64,000 bases of DNA from assembly GCA_907165275.2 (NCBI GenBank), contig OU015666.1, forward strand, positions 4,184,001-4,248,000. Reading direction: 5' to 3'. The DNA is from Zygaena filipendulae (lineage: Eukaryota; Arthropoda; Insecta; Lepidoptera; Zygaenidae). The notes beneath the pieces are model-generated. The model ran no database searches. It saw nothing but the letters and a program-made list of their open reading frames with translations, and had not been told where the DNA came from. Made by a program: the position numbers and the translations under genes. Positions 31,488 through 42,450 of the stretch are shown here, in pieces (position 1 is the first letter of the stretch; each line of letters opens with the position of its first letter).

Positions 31488-31518
31488 TATTTTTCGTAAA
31501 AACCAATATTATACGTAG

Positions 31519-31725
31519 ATTAGCTGTGCCCTGCTGTTTCACCCGCGTGAGTTTCGGAATTCTCGCAGGAACTCCAAAGTAGCCTAATTTACTTCTTATA
31601 AAATCGGCTAATTAGCAGTAAAAGTCCCGTCAAAATCGGTCCAACCGTTTCAAAGATTCATTTGGGTGAGTCCGGAATTCCCGCAGGAACTCCAAACTTC
31701 TTTGATATTCTCCTTCAGTAACAAT
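31519..31725 (+). mobile_element. Lep-A copy plus a second 5' fragment
   Basis: TTAGCTGTGCCCTGCTG, GAGTTTCGGAATTCTCGCAG, AAAAGTCCCGTCAAAATCGG and AACCGTTTCAAAGATTCATT; then a repeated GTCCGGAATTCCCGCAGGAA fragment. Confidence 0.65.
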
Positions 31726-33347
31726 TACAACAAAAAAGAATTAGCGACCAGCCGTTCACGCGTGATGATGTGGTCAAGGGAAATGGGCATTCATTTTTAT
31801 TAATATATAATATATATAGATAGACATATAAGATGTGGTAAAATTAGCTGCAAATAATAACAGGGCTGAAAGTAAACGTTATAACTACCTGGATAAGCAA
31901 AAAAAAATAAATTCGGTAAAAAAAAATAATAAGTTCGGTAGTTTTTCAGAATACGAAGATAATAAATTAAATGCAATTAAATACAATTATATAATTAAAT
32001 ACGTACAATCGAACATATAACCTCCTCCTTTTTGGAAGTCGGTTAAAAAATACAATAATATTCACAAGATACACAATCCACAATACACGTCACGTAGCAC
32101 ACTAATGCGACATACAAGGCACGCGCCACGCACACAGCGACCGATGCATCAGCTGGTCAGCTCAATCGAGGTCATTGATTAGGATACCGGCGCGCGGTGA
32201 TGTGTCTGAAGCGTGAGCGGCAAGCGTCTTCACAGGTTGTTTTCTTTTCGATTGATTTATTGCTTGAAAAATTATTTTATCGTTTTTATTTTATGCACAT
32301 GTTTAAATAACGGTGTATACTGTCAACCCTGTAAATATTTGCAGCTAATTTTACTACATCTTACATAATATAGATAGATAGATAGATAAGATAAAAGGCA
32401 AAACAAGAAACTTCAAGGGGCTATACAGCCATATATATCTAGAATTGACAGCCTGTGTATGGGAATGAGTAACATTGCATAGTGGTTGCATAGCAGCTGT
32501 ATTAAATATGAACATAGTTGAAACGCAAATAAGTCCGTTCTAACAAACTTTATCAGTACAACATTAGTTCTAAGATAGAGAATTGTTGTCAGTTACTGAC
32601 GTGGGTAAGGAAAGGAACTTGGTAGTTATTAGACATAGAAGATTCACATTATCGTAATCAAATACTTGTTTGGGTTTACTTGCGAGCTCGGATAGTTGGA
32701 ATATTAATCTTGCGCATTCCACACACAATTCCCCTTGCAATTTGCATTCCTTCCATTTCAACCCTTATTTCGTGGAGTTACGAAGCTCTCCCTTACAGTG
32801 GTTATAAGGTCTTGGGCCGTTTACTTATACATTCAGATAAAACATTTCAAAAATATACCCACAGGAAAGTAAGGTATGACTTACTTGCTTCATAGATTTT
32901 TGATGTCTTTGATATTGTGGTCTTTACCATCACTGTCGTCGTCACCATGTTATCTGTCTTATGGGAAAACGTACCTCAACGAGGTATACTTATTTAAAAA
33001 CCCGGGCTCACATCTGTACCCTTGATGCATCAGCAATCACTTTTCGGATTCAGATTCTGACTCAAATTAAAAACTCATGTCTGGTCGAGTCTCGAGACAT
33101 CATTGCACATGGAATATTGCTATTGTTCGGCTCCAAACTCCACACGCTAGTGTTAACCATAGGAGGTAGGATATTCTGTAGTGTCAACCTAAATATCTAA
33201 ATTAACAAAATCAAATACATAGTTCGTTATTTATCCATTCATATGAGCAGCTGCTTAGCCTCAATGGTCATGTATGTCAGTTTATATTTGTTGGCTATTT
33301 CAATTTCTCTAACCTAAAATGTTAAACGTTTGTTTTTAGAAAGTATG

Positions 33348-33378
<31 letters not shown>

Positions 33379-34060
33379 GGGAGATTAACAACTGTATACT
33401 ATAGCATTGGCGCACTAAAAAAAAACATTTTTTGGGCGTATGGCATAATCCCGCTTGCAGCATCGATGTCATCGCAAAATTGCGAAACCCTGATGCAAAC
33501 AACTCCATGTGTGCGCAAAGCCTTTCGAGGATGTGCGATTAATCGGGCATTTATACTTACTAGAGATGATTCGAGTAAAGTCATACTTTAGAGACTTTCC
33601 AAGATTTGGAGTGTTAAGAGCCTATCGAAGGTCTACACTGCTTAAATAATGTTCAACCTGCTATATTTATTATTGTCAGTTTAACCTCTAACTCGTAGAA
33701 TAAACTGGCGTAGTTAATAAGAAGGATAAGTTATTTGATCATACAACGAAAGTAGACGAGGGGCCCTACCACCACCATCTGTTCAACAGTAATTTGAACC
33801 TGACTTCGATTTGTTACTCTCAAACAATTGTAAAGACATGGCAAAGCCCTATTTAATAATGATTCCTTTTCCATATTAAAAATCGTATCGCAACACAGGT
33901 AATCTAATTAGAAATGACTAAGATAAAACTGCACTTGAACGCGTGCATTAGAGTATATTAGAGTATATTATTGCAACTCTAAATCGAAATTTTGTATTGG
34001 TTCCATTGGACAAAATTTCAAAGCAAGGTTAAAATAACGCTGTTTAATGATGATCTAAGA
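31726..34060. other. Intergenic DNA without a supported gene
   Basis: It holds an inverted TTTTTGGAAGTCGGTTAAAA string (32028-32047), a (GATA)n run near 32370-32390, an (ATTT)n run at 33350-33378 and a balanced-composition block (32085-32230) containing GTCATTGATTAGGATACC. Several frames of 60-80 codons show no family resemblance. Confidence 0.4.
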
Positions 34061-34950
34061 CAGTGGTGAGAAAGTACCGCCCGAGGGCCAACTCCAGCCC
34101 GCGAAAGGATTTAAATCAGGCCCGCGGCGGTCCTTCGAAATACCCTATACCCTAATATTATAATAGGGTACTTGCATGAAATTTTTAATTTATAATAAGA
34201 AATTGTGACAATATTTCAAAAATAGAGCATTAGAAAAGCATTATCGTGAAAGATTTATAAAAAAATTATCAATAGTTTCCAAAATATTCAACTTTAATTT
34301 TGTGAAACAGAACGTTGCAACGAAACACCAATCACAGCGACGCTTTACATATTACGTCACTTTTATTTTTTTTTTGAAACATTTACCTCTTTCAGGGAAG
34401 GCAAAAGAAATTAAGTGCATATAGTCAGCCCATATTTTCCTTTTTCTGCAGTTTTTTACTTTAAAATGCATCGGTAAGATGCATTTCGATTTTTGGAAGT
34501 AACGACACAGCTCAACCTTAATTTCGCTTTTGGATACGTGGATACGATGAAGTTATCTGTCTGTCAGTATCACATAACCCTTTCAATACGACAGTGACAT
34601 CTCCATCACAGATTAATAAGGCGTAATTTTTAAGTAGTGACGTCATTCCGCGTTTCGGCGGTAATGTCAAAAGTAGGAACTTTGAAACGCTCTATTTAAT
34701 AAATTTATGCATATATTTTTTTTCTTTTTCTTGTTTTGTTTAAGTAGGCCTAGGTATATATCTCTTTAAAATAGACTGGTAAACAAATTTTATGCAAGTA
34801 CCCTATTAAATTTTGACTGTCATGCATGTTTATACTTTATAAAATGATTAAAATATTTCAAAATAAAATGCATTTTTTCTATAATTATGGACCTCCTCCG
34901 AAATTTAATAAACTTTCTGGCCCTTCATAAAGAAAGTTTTCCCACCACTG
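34061..34950. mobile_element. hAT-type non-autonomous element with 8-bp target duplication
   Basis: The ends are CAGTGGTGAGAAAG on the left and CTTTCCCACCACTG-like on the right (CAGTGGTGGGAAAACTTTC when mirrored). They are flanked by the identical octamer ATCTAAGA at 34053-34060 and 34951-34958. CAGTGGT-type termini with an 8-bp duplication define the hAT superfamily. Its own sequence is only about 240 bp because another element occupies 34161-34808. Confidence 0.88.
34161..34808. mobile_element. 648-bp TIR element nested inside the hAT element
   Basis: TAATAGGGTACTTGCATGAA at the left is mirrored at the right as TTTTATGCAAGTACCCTATTA, about 20 bp of inverted end with one or two differences. 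It has no transposase. Its interior has an AGTGACGTCATT octamer. Being inside the hAT copy, it inserted later. Confidence 0.8.
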
Positions 34951-34958
34951 ATCTAAGA

Positions 34959-35796
34959 TGAAGGGAGGCCCCAGATCTCCAAGCAGAGGCCTTGAGGAGG
35001 AGTACCTACACCCCACGCGCGTCGTAAATTCTACCTGTTATGAGAAATGTCACGCGCTTTATTTAAAATTCGCAAGATGAAACACGCTGCGTCATATAAT
35101 GAGATTCGCTGAAGTTTCACAGTTCATTGATTGACACATACTTGGTGATTCAGCGAATTTAATGGTCTGGAAAATTGGATAAGAATCATATTGTCATAAA
35201 TTAAATTTATTCACTCTAAGTAGGTCCTATATTTTCAAATATCTTCTTATTTTACCAACTCCAAAAAAGCAAAGATCTGCTGTTTATGTGCGTGATTGTT
35301 TCGAAAACTTATTCTTTTATTGGCATAATCTGTATAAATAGATAAAGAAAGGTCTTAAATATGTAACACATAAACATAAGGTAACTATGTATGTAGATCA
35401 GATACCATTCTTTTTCAAGGACTTCCACAGTTATCTTTTGAAGTTGAATTTTACTCAAAGTATTACTATTCATTATTATGATAGTACATTATGTAAATTG
35501 AATCTGTCGCTCAGAAAGATAGAAAGACTATTAAGCTCCGTTTGATACGATCCTTACGCTCCTCTTCAGCTGCCTACTCTACATTCTAAGTCCTCACTTC
35601 GCCCATTTGTAGAGTACTTTTGATAAAAGTTTTTCTAAGGAAGTAATCTGCCAGAGTCAATTTTTGCGCACGCAAAACACAAAAAATCACCACTCCTAAA
35701 TCCTACTCGCATTGATCTAATCGGCCCTCACGACAAGGATATATGGGGGAGAATCTTATAGGAGCAGCGGTTTTCTGCTAACGCAGCCCACTGTAA
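34959..35796. other. Intergenic DNA
   Basis: Nothing recognised. Confidence 0.4.
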
Positions 35797-35812
35797 GGCA
35801 CTTGTTCAAACC

Positions 35813-36655
35813 TTTTTTTTTTTTTTTTTTTTTTTGACCCAGGGAAAATGCTTTATGCATACCACCGCCCCCGGGCCGGGGCGATGGTTATGTGGGACTC
35901 TGCCCTGAAAAGGGCAACCCGCCCTGAAAAGGGCGGGAATGCTACCCACTAAAAACCCTGGGGTGTTCCTCCTCCGCGCCTGTTGCCGGGGCCACGGGAA
36001 TCGCTTTCGCATGCTCCGCAGCCCCGACGGCGCCAGCCCGTCACCGGGCTCCTCCTCGAGGGGCACGAGTGCCCCTCAGAATGACGACGATGCGCCGGAA
36101 CACGCGACGCACCGCCGTCCTCCTCCTTCTCGGGGACCTTGTGCAAAGGACGCCGGTCGGGCCCATGACCGGCGCCCAAGGCCCCCTGCGACGGGTCGGG
36201 TCAGTGGCCCCGCCGCCCACCACGACGGCCGCAGGGGGTGAGGAGGGCCGACTAGCTCCGCGCCAGCACTCCCCTCCCCCCGAAGCCCCTCCACGCCGCC
36301 ATTCACCGGGGCGGCCCCGTCGAGGCCGCAGAGGAAAACCATCTCCACGGCCTCTAACCCTCAGCCGCGGTGCTCGGAAACCGCGGCCCGCCTCAGTCGC
36401 GCCGCCGCTCCGAAGGGCGACGGCGCCACCTACTCGGGCCGCCTCAATACGGGTTTCCCCGAAAACCCGGAGAGGCGGCCCAGTGGCCTCGAGCCGGCAG
36501 CGCCGGGAGCAGCTCAACCGGCGCCGCCGACTATACTGGCCCCGCCTCTGGGTCCCTCTTAGCTTCACCGTGGGTGACGAGTCCACGGCTACTAGAGCCC
36601 CCCCGCCACGACAAGGCGAGGACCCAATTCGGGGGGGAGGACCCAATTCGGGGGG
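35813..36655 (-). mobile_element. GC-rich poly(A) retroposon with target-site duplication
   Basis: The minus-strand 5' end carries two tandem copies of a CCCCCCGAATTGGGTCCTC unit and the 3' end a poly(A) tract (T run at 35813-35835 on plus). The sequence GCACTTGTTCAAACC is present at 35798-35812 and again at 36656-36670: a target duplication of at least 15 bp. Near the 3' end are two hairpins (35902-35915 and 35918-35937) sharing a TGAAAA loop, of the kind non-LTR reverse transcriptases recognise in 3' UTRs. Composition is strongly GC-rich against an AT-rich genome. Long frames on both strands follow from composition and none shows a domain. Probably an internally deleted or non-autonomous LINE derivative. 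Confidence 0.85.
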
Positions 36656-36671
36656 GCACTTGTTCAAACCT

Positions 36672-38146
36672 AACCTAACTTAGCACGTCGAGACGACCTA
36701 AATACAAAACAGCCAGCTGACAAAAAAAAATGCCTGAAAGTTGTCGCCGTTTGTGAACGAATTATACAAATTGCATGTGGCATAAATACCTACATTACAT
36801 CGCTTTCACCGGTGAAAATAATAATTTGCTCGACTTGGCGGCGGGCGGGGGGGGACTGCCGTGTCTCTAGATAAACATGAACTAATGACAGTTCTCTAGC
36901 GATATTGCTTGAGCAGAGTTGGTCTTGTTGCCCCCTTAGCCGAGTTGACAATCTATAATATACCTAATTAATCGTTAACACATAGAAAACTAACGGCCGC
37001 ACTCAAAGTCGTTTTAAAGATTACTCAATTTTAAGTTGATTGAAGGGGGCTGATTTTTAGGTATTACGCAAGGTAAACGCGCATCCTCTCGAAACCATAT
37101 TACCTATTTGAATCACTTGTTTTTTTTTCTAGAGTAACTTGAGAGCTGTGTAGGTATAGGTTTCAAATAGACGTCTATGCTATATCTCTATCATGACGTA
37201 TCTCTGACTCCACTGTGTGCCAATGCATTACTTTCTCATACTAGTGCCAGTGTGCAGTGTACAGTCGGCAAATAAAGTTTGTAGGTAGGTACGCTATTTT
37301 CCACTCGATTCTAATGAAACACTTTTGTAACAAGAAGTAAAATTAACCGGTTTATTGCATCTTTTATCAATATTTTATATTATAATACATTTTACGTTTA
37401 TAATATTTTTTGTACAGTGTGCTCCATTTGTCGGTTAGCTCGTGGCGTGTCGTTTGTTTGTTTATAGCATTATCGATAACAATCTTCGTGTGAATCTATA
37501 AAAAATATTATATGTAGATTCGCACGAAGAATAATAATTAATTATTATTATTAGTTACTGTTAAAATAATTAAAAGGCAATTCTCTGTTTTGTATTCTCT
37601 CAAAAATAGTAGCGTGTAAACCCCCCCCCCCCCCCCCCCCGCGCCAATAAGAGCCAAGCCAAGCGCAAGGGCACTACCTACCTTTTCTCGAATAAATTTT
37701 ACAGGATACAAAATTACCAGTTATTATTTTAATGCTATTGATACAAAAAAAATAGTTTTGGTCAATTTGTGGGTTGCATTACGATACGTAGGAGACGTCG
37801 TTGTGTAGGTAGTGCTGTTATATTATCTCATATTTGTGGTTTAGTTGTTTACGTATTACACGGAGCATGAAGTTTGACGTTGTGCAACTCTCGATGTTTC
37901 TTTGCTGGCGGTACTTATACTCACCTACAGGCTACAACGCGCATCGGGGAAACTCCGACATAAGTCGATTTCAGGAAGTTGGCTCGCTGTAATGTCAACA
38001 CTGCTGACAACACGACTAACTGATTAGCGCCCGGCCTCGATTGTTGCCTGCTGAGTACCTACTATACCTACGTACCTATTTACCATCGTTTTACGCAAGT
38101 CGATAGCAGCTACCATAGGTATGAAATCTTAACGCCTATCCATATA
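36672..38146. other. Intergenic DNA
   Basis: It holds a 20-C homopolymer at 37621-37640 and a short G-rich stretch near 36840-36852. An imperfect pairing of CAATCTTCGTGTGAATCTAT with ATGTAGATTCGCACGAAGA (37479-37530) forms a small fold-back. No gene recognised. Confidence 0.45.
37621..37640. repeat. (C)20 homopolymer
   Basis: Twenty cytosines followed by GCGCC. Confidence 0.9.
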
Positions 38147-38654
38147 ATGCTACTGCTCCACCTGCGTTAACGTTAACGTTGATGTTAATGTCCAACTACG
38201 CGTTAATTAAGGCAATTAAGGCATTAAAATTGGTGTTGGCTACATTTAGCGTTAATTTATAGTGAAATAACGAGTTAACACAAAATGGAGGTCGAAGCTT
38301 CAAACAGCAGCTGTAATTTTAGACCATTCCATTGTCGTATTTTTATTGTTCCCGCCAAAACAAAGCAAATACGGTCTTGCTTCGCGCGTGCGCCACGCAG
38401 AATGAGAAGGCGTTAATGTAGCCAACAGCGTTTAGTGCGCTAAATAACGCGCTAAAATCCTTTGATGTGTCCAAAAAACCGACACCCGAGCCACAGATAA
38501 TATGTATAAAACTATAGCCCGAGCTATCGCATAACGTTTAACGTCATTAGTAATGCCGTTAGTAAGTTAGCCCGTTAAAATGTTGGCCACATCTACGTAA
38601 TGCCTTAATAAGCGCACTAATTTACGCGTTAACACGCAGGTGTAGCAGTAGCAT
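38147..38654. mobile_element. 508-bp TIR element rich in CGTTAA motifs
   Basis: ATGCTACTGCTCCACCTGCG at the left is mirrored by CGCAGGTGTAGCAGTAGCAT at the right (one mismatch), each followed inwards by GTTAAC. The interior repeats GTTAA/TTAAC-type strings in both orientations, plus paired TTGGCTACATTTA / AATGTAGCCAAC blocks. Non-coding. Confidence 0.82.
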
Positions 38655-38802
38655 AGTGTATAGCATATAGCAGTAGCAGTAGTGAAAAGAAATGGTTGGT
38701 AGGTGTACCACAAACTACAGGATGCGAAAGTCGAGTGTGAGGCACGGTTTCAAGTAGTATGATGATTAGTAATTAGGTTAGGTTTTTGTATTTTATCAAG
38801 TT

Positions 38803-39012
38803 ACTAGCTGTTCCCCGAGGTTTCACCCGCGTTAATTTCACAGTTCCCGAGGGAATTCCGGGACAAAAGTACCCTATTCCCTTCTCTGTAGGTACCCCTG
38901 AAAACGTGTATGCGAAATTTCATGATGATCGGTAGAGCCGTTAAGTCGTGAAGAAAGAGTAACAGACAGACAGACAAAAAGACAGAGTTACTTTTGCATT
39001 TAAAATATTAGT
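38803..39012 (+). mobile_element. Lep-A copy, near full length
   Basis: ACTAGCTGTTCCCCGAGG, GAATTCCGGGACAAAAGTAC, CGTGTATGCGAAATTTCATG, GATCGGTAGAGCCGTTAAG, (CAGA)n and a TTAAAATATTAGTGG end. Confidence 0.82.
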
Positions 39013-39377
39013 GGAAATGTCTTTAGTAGATAGTAGGTACATAACTAACTATAGAAAAATACAAATACATAATAGGTATACATATGTATTTTTTGTCAAA
39101 TTTAAAAAATAACTAGGCTCGGTAGGTACCTAAGTATGGAAAAGTTTTCAAAAACGTTCTCCCCATTCGGATCGGATCAACGGATTTACTGCGAGGTGAG
39201 CGTCTATTGTCTAAGCACTTATGGTTTAGTGCAACAAACAAGAGAACTTCGCTCAACCGAAACTCACTAAAACCACTTCTAGTTGATTCCAGTTCGCACA
39301 ACAAGTTAGCGGGCACAACAATGCCACCGGCACGGCATTGTAAATAAGAACAAAGCCTAGCCGTCAGTGTAACTCAC
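39013..39377. other. Intergenic DNA, 3' of a candidate splice donor on the minus strand
   Basis: Nothing recognised besides the candidate exon boundary at 39378. Confidence 0.35.
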
Positions 39378-39620
39378 CTTAATCCTTTCAAACGACACGA
39401 ACTCACCGACATTCAACACCGAAAACACAAACACTACGTTTTCTACATTGAATTTGAGTGTCCACTTTAAAAAGAGCTCTGTTTAAACGCACTTTGAATA
39501 GATCTGACTACGCGAAACGGGAGAGTGGAGCGTCTATTACAATGGTTGTATATTTCGTGTGGACGCGTGAGTGAACGCAGACCGCGACGTGCATCTCCTC
39601 CGAGCGATGCATGACGACTG
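39378..39620 (-). other. Possible non-coding first exon (unproven)
   Basis: On the minus strand a GC-rich block (39655-39690) is followed by about 240 bp of balanced sequence with a TCAG-type initiator candidate (GTAGTCAGATC near 39510) and ends with AGGATTAAG/GTGAGTTACA, a strong splice donor at 39377. A GC-rich island followed by a 5' UTR-like exon is a common layout for insect promoters. I could not find a downstream coding exon on the minus strand in the remaining 39 kb, so the gene, if any, is unidentified. The exon start is a guess. Confidence 0.25.
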
Positions 39621-40341
39621 GCTGGCCTGGAGGAACTGAGGAAAGCCTATCGGGAGCCGCCCCGCCGCCGCCCGCCCTAGCCTCGCCGCCCTAGCGAAAA
39701 ATATTTGCATATAATCACTTTTAATACCCAACAGACTTTTAAAATGCTGACTGCAAATTACTTCCAGTGAAACCGATTGCTTTTTTTTAAACGTAGTGAG
39801 TGGCCAGTAGGTACACTAACGTGTCATGTTTAATGTACAGATAATACACCATAGCCGTTCGATGTGGCAACAATGCGATTTTAATTTCGAATCGAAGAAA
39901 CGTTCCATGACTACTGAGAGGCGTGAAGACGACGCGAATCTGAAGTGTTTGTTGTCGTGTTTACGACGGCGAAGCTTGGCAGTTGCCACACAGCGAACTG
40001 CGAATGAGATAAGCAAACCGAAAATAACTTTGGTAGGTACAACACCTAATTACAATGAAATCTCTACATATTAGTTTAACTTTGCATTGCGAAAACATTC
40101 GCGTATGGTACGATCCGATTGGCGCAGTGTATGTCACGCGGCACGATTTGGAAGCGACTTTCTGCTGGGTTCGGGTTCGATTTTCTGCTGGAAGCAAACT
40201 TTGCGTGATAAACATAGGTAATATAAACTTATAGGTAATATCATTAAATAGGACCCGCTATTCAGTCAGTCAGTCAGTATGTTTAGTAAGTACATTATAT
40301 TCCATGTCTTGTAAACTCGATCGCTACACAATATATTTAGA
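39621..40341. other. Intergenic DNA
   Basis: It includes a GC-rich patch (39655-39690) upstream of the possible first exon. Overlapping frames at 39816-40215 on both strands show no domain. A (CAGT)n run is at 40260-40278. Confidence 0.35.
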
Positions 40342-40600
40342 TAAGCTGTGCCTCGTGGTTCTACCCGCATGAGTTTTGGAATTTCAGTAAGAATATAAAA
40401 GTATCCAAGTCACTCTATAACATCAGCTATCTGCCAGTAAAAGTCCCGTTAAAATTAGTCCAGCCGTTTCAGAGATGAGTCGCAACAAACGCAAGACAGA
40501 GAAAAATTTAAGTAATTGATTTTTTTTATGTAAGTTCCTATCGTATGTACTTACATATGCATTTAATGAAAAGTTGTTAATTTGAAATTACACTTATATT
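40342..40600 (+). mobile_element. Lep-A copy, long subtype
   Basis: TAAGCTGTGCCTCGTGG, CTACCCGCATGAGTTTTGG, AAAAGTCCCGTTAAAATTAG, AGCCGTTTCAGAGATGAGTC and the AAAAGTTGTTAATTTGAAAT tail block. Confidence 0.65.
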
Positions 40601-41169
40601 TATTATCGATACTTAAATTTTATTTATATGTATAGATCACTTATAAAAAGAATATTTTTCTTCCTCATTTCTCAATGTGTCTCTTTCCAAATGAAGTGTA
40701 ATAAATGACTGATATCGTTTATATAATTTTTCTTTTCTTTTCACAGCGTCATGCATAGATGTAGGTATATTAATAATTCATAGTTCCCGAAGGCATTAAA
40801 GAAGAAAAAAAAGGATAAAACTTGCAATTTCGTCAAAAGAGTACCTATAGGAAAAGCGCCTGAATGACAGTTAGTGGCAAAATAAAGAAGATTTTTGTGT
40901 CCTGAAATATTGTTTTCAAGCTAAGGAAACCTAAGCCACACGTGAGAATGAGAATGAGCTTCAGCCCCACGTGTCACAGTTGGGGGTGACCAGCTAAGAA
41001 ATAACATAAGATAATGCATGATATCTCGAGGGAGTAAATTCTCACAATTACTTATATTTTACTGTACAATGGTCGAGTCCTGGCAGTGAGAAATTGCTTG
41101 CGTGTTTTGATAATACAGAGCTAGTCCACTTTACTGATTTCCTCTTGAAACTCCGGAACACACGATGCA
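40601..41169. other. Intergenic DNA
   Basis: Nothing recognised; 40935-40990 contains an imperfect pairing around CCACGTG. Confidence 0.35.
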
Positions 41170-41873
41170 AAAACCGGCCAAGTGCGTATCGGACTTCGCA
41201 CATTTAGGGTTCCGTACCAAATATTTTTAACCGCAAAATAAAGTTCGTTTTAACAAATGAAATTACAAAATTAGAAACAACATTGAATCATCAATATGTT
41301 GGTATTTGGTGGTAAAAGATACGTAATAATAAAATATATTATCAACATGTTTTAAGTTCATAGGTCAACGGGAAGTTGGAAAATACTTCGGTACAAAATG
41401 TTGTAAAAAAAAAGCTGAATTTGGCGGCAATCATGCCTTGTTTCTACGGCTTGGCTGTAAAACCCGTGTGACAGACGACGGACAGACAGACGGACACGCG
41501 AGTGACAGCAATAGGCTAGTTTCCTAAATTTTTTTTTAGTACGTTTTGTAGATTAAAAAAATATTGGACACGTATTTATTTTTTATGTAACCAAAAAATA
41601 ACGGAGATATAATTATCAAGTCGAAATTTCACATGACGTCACGCCTCGCTACAGTTTGTTCGCACGTTATAGCGAGCTGTGACATCACGAGTCCCCCACC
41701 CTAAACTTTAATGCGCTTTATCTATGCATATTTCCATTATTTTAAAAAAGCAAAAAATACGTGTCTTTTATTTTTTTATTATCTAACTGACGGACTAAAT
41801 AGAATTTTGATTTTTTTACCCAGGAAACTAGCCTATTGGTTGGGCTCCCTTTGGACCATTCGGGTACGAACGG
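41170..41873 (+). mobile_element. Element E interrupted by MITE-B
   Basis: Left: AAAAACCGGCCAAGTGCGTA, GGACTTCGCAC, AGGGTTCCGTACC. Right of the MITE: TTGGGCTCCCTTTGGACC, CGGGTACGAACGG, corresponding to a decayed GGGTCCC...CCTTTGGGTACGGAACC end known from many Lepidoptera. GACAGACAGACGG precedes the insertion point. Without the MITE the two halves join at a TA. Confidence 0.7.
41512..41835 (-). mobile_element. MITE-B copy 4, nested in element E
   Basis: Perfect-looking ends TAGGCTAGTTTCCT and AGGAAACTAGCCTA. One intact TGACGTCA at 41634-41641; its partner at 41680-41687 reads TGACATCA. The sequence is almost the reverse complement of copy 1 at 726-1048. Confidence 0.88.
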
Positions 41874-42170
41874 CACGGGTACGGATTTTGCGTGACCACG
41901 TGACGTGATGATAAATTTCTTAGTTTTCTATAGCGTTAAACAGATGATCATAGATGGTCAGCAAAAATGAATAAATAAAATAGAATAAAATAATAAATTA
42001 ATAAAATAAATTATTTAATTGACTAATTAATAAAATAAATAAAAGAAATAAATAAAATAAAATAAATTAATTAATTAAATACAGTTGGCTAAGGGGACTG
42101 GTCTAAAAGCGTAGTTATAGATTCTACTATTTCCCGCGGCACAGATAAAAATTATAATACCTACAGTCTA
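41874..42170. other. AT-rich spacer with (AATAA)n low-complexity sequence
   Basis: 41970-42080 is a run of AATAAA/ATTAAT variants. Confidence 0.6.
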
Positions 42171-42450
42171 TACCCCGCGGTTTCACCCGCGTTGATTTCG
42201 GAGATCCCGCGGTTATTCCAAGATAATAGTACTAGATACCCTATATTTTTTCTGTACCTACCCTTTACAAAGTGTATATGAAAAATTTAATTTAGTTTCA
42301 CCCGCGTTTATTGCGGAGTTCCCGTGGTAGTTCAAGGATAAAAAGTAACCTATGCGCCCCTCCAAAATTTCATGATGATCGATTAAGCTGTTAAGGCATG
42401 AAGCGTAACAGACAAACAAACTTACTTTCACATTTATAATACCTAGAAAG
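42171..42450 (+). mobile_element. Two overlapping Lep-A fragments
   Basis: TACCCCGCGGTTTCACCCGC starts the first; a second TTAGTTTCACCCGCGTTTAT begins near 42290 and runs to GCATGAAGCGTAACAGACAA and a TTTATAATACCTAGAAAGGAT tail. Confidence 0.75.

Noticed and set aside
36041..36683. 204-208-codon frames on both strands in the GC-rich retroposon
   Set aside because: Opposite-strand frames of equal length reflect GC-rich composition with few stop codons; no domain recognisable.
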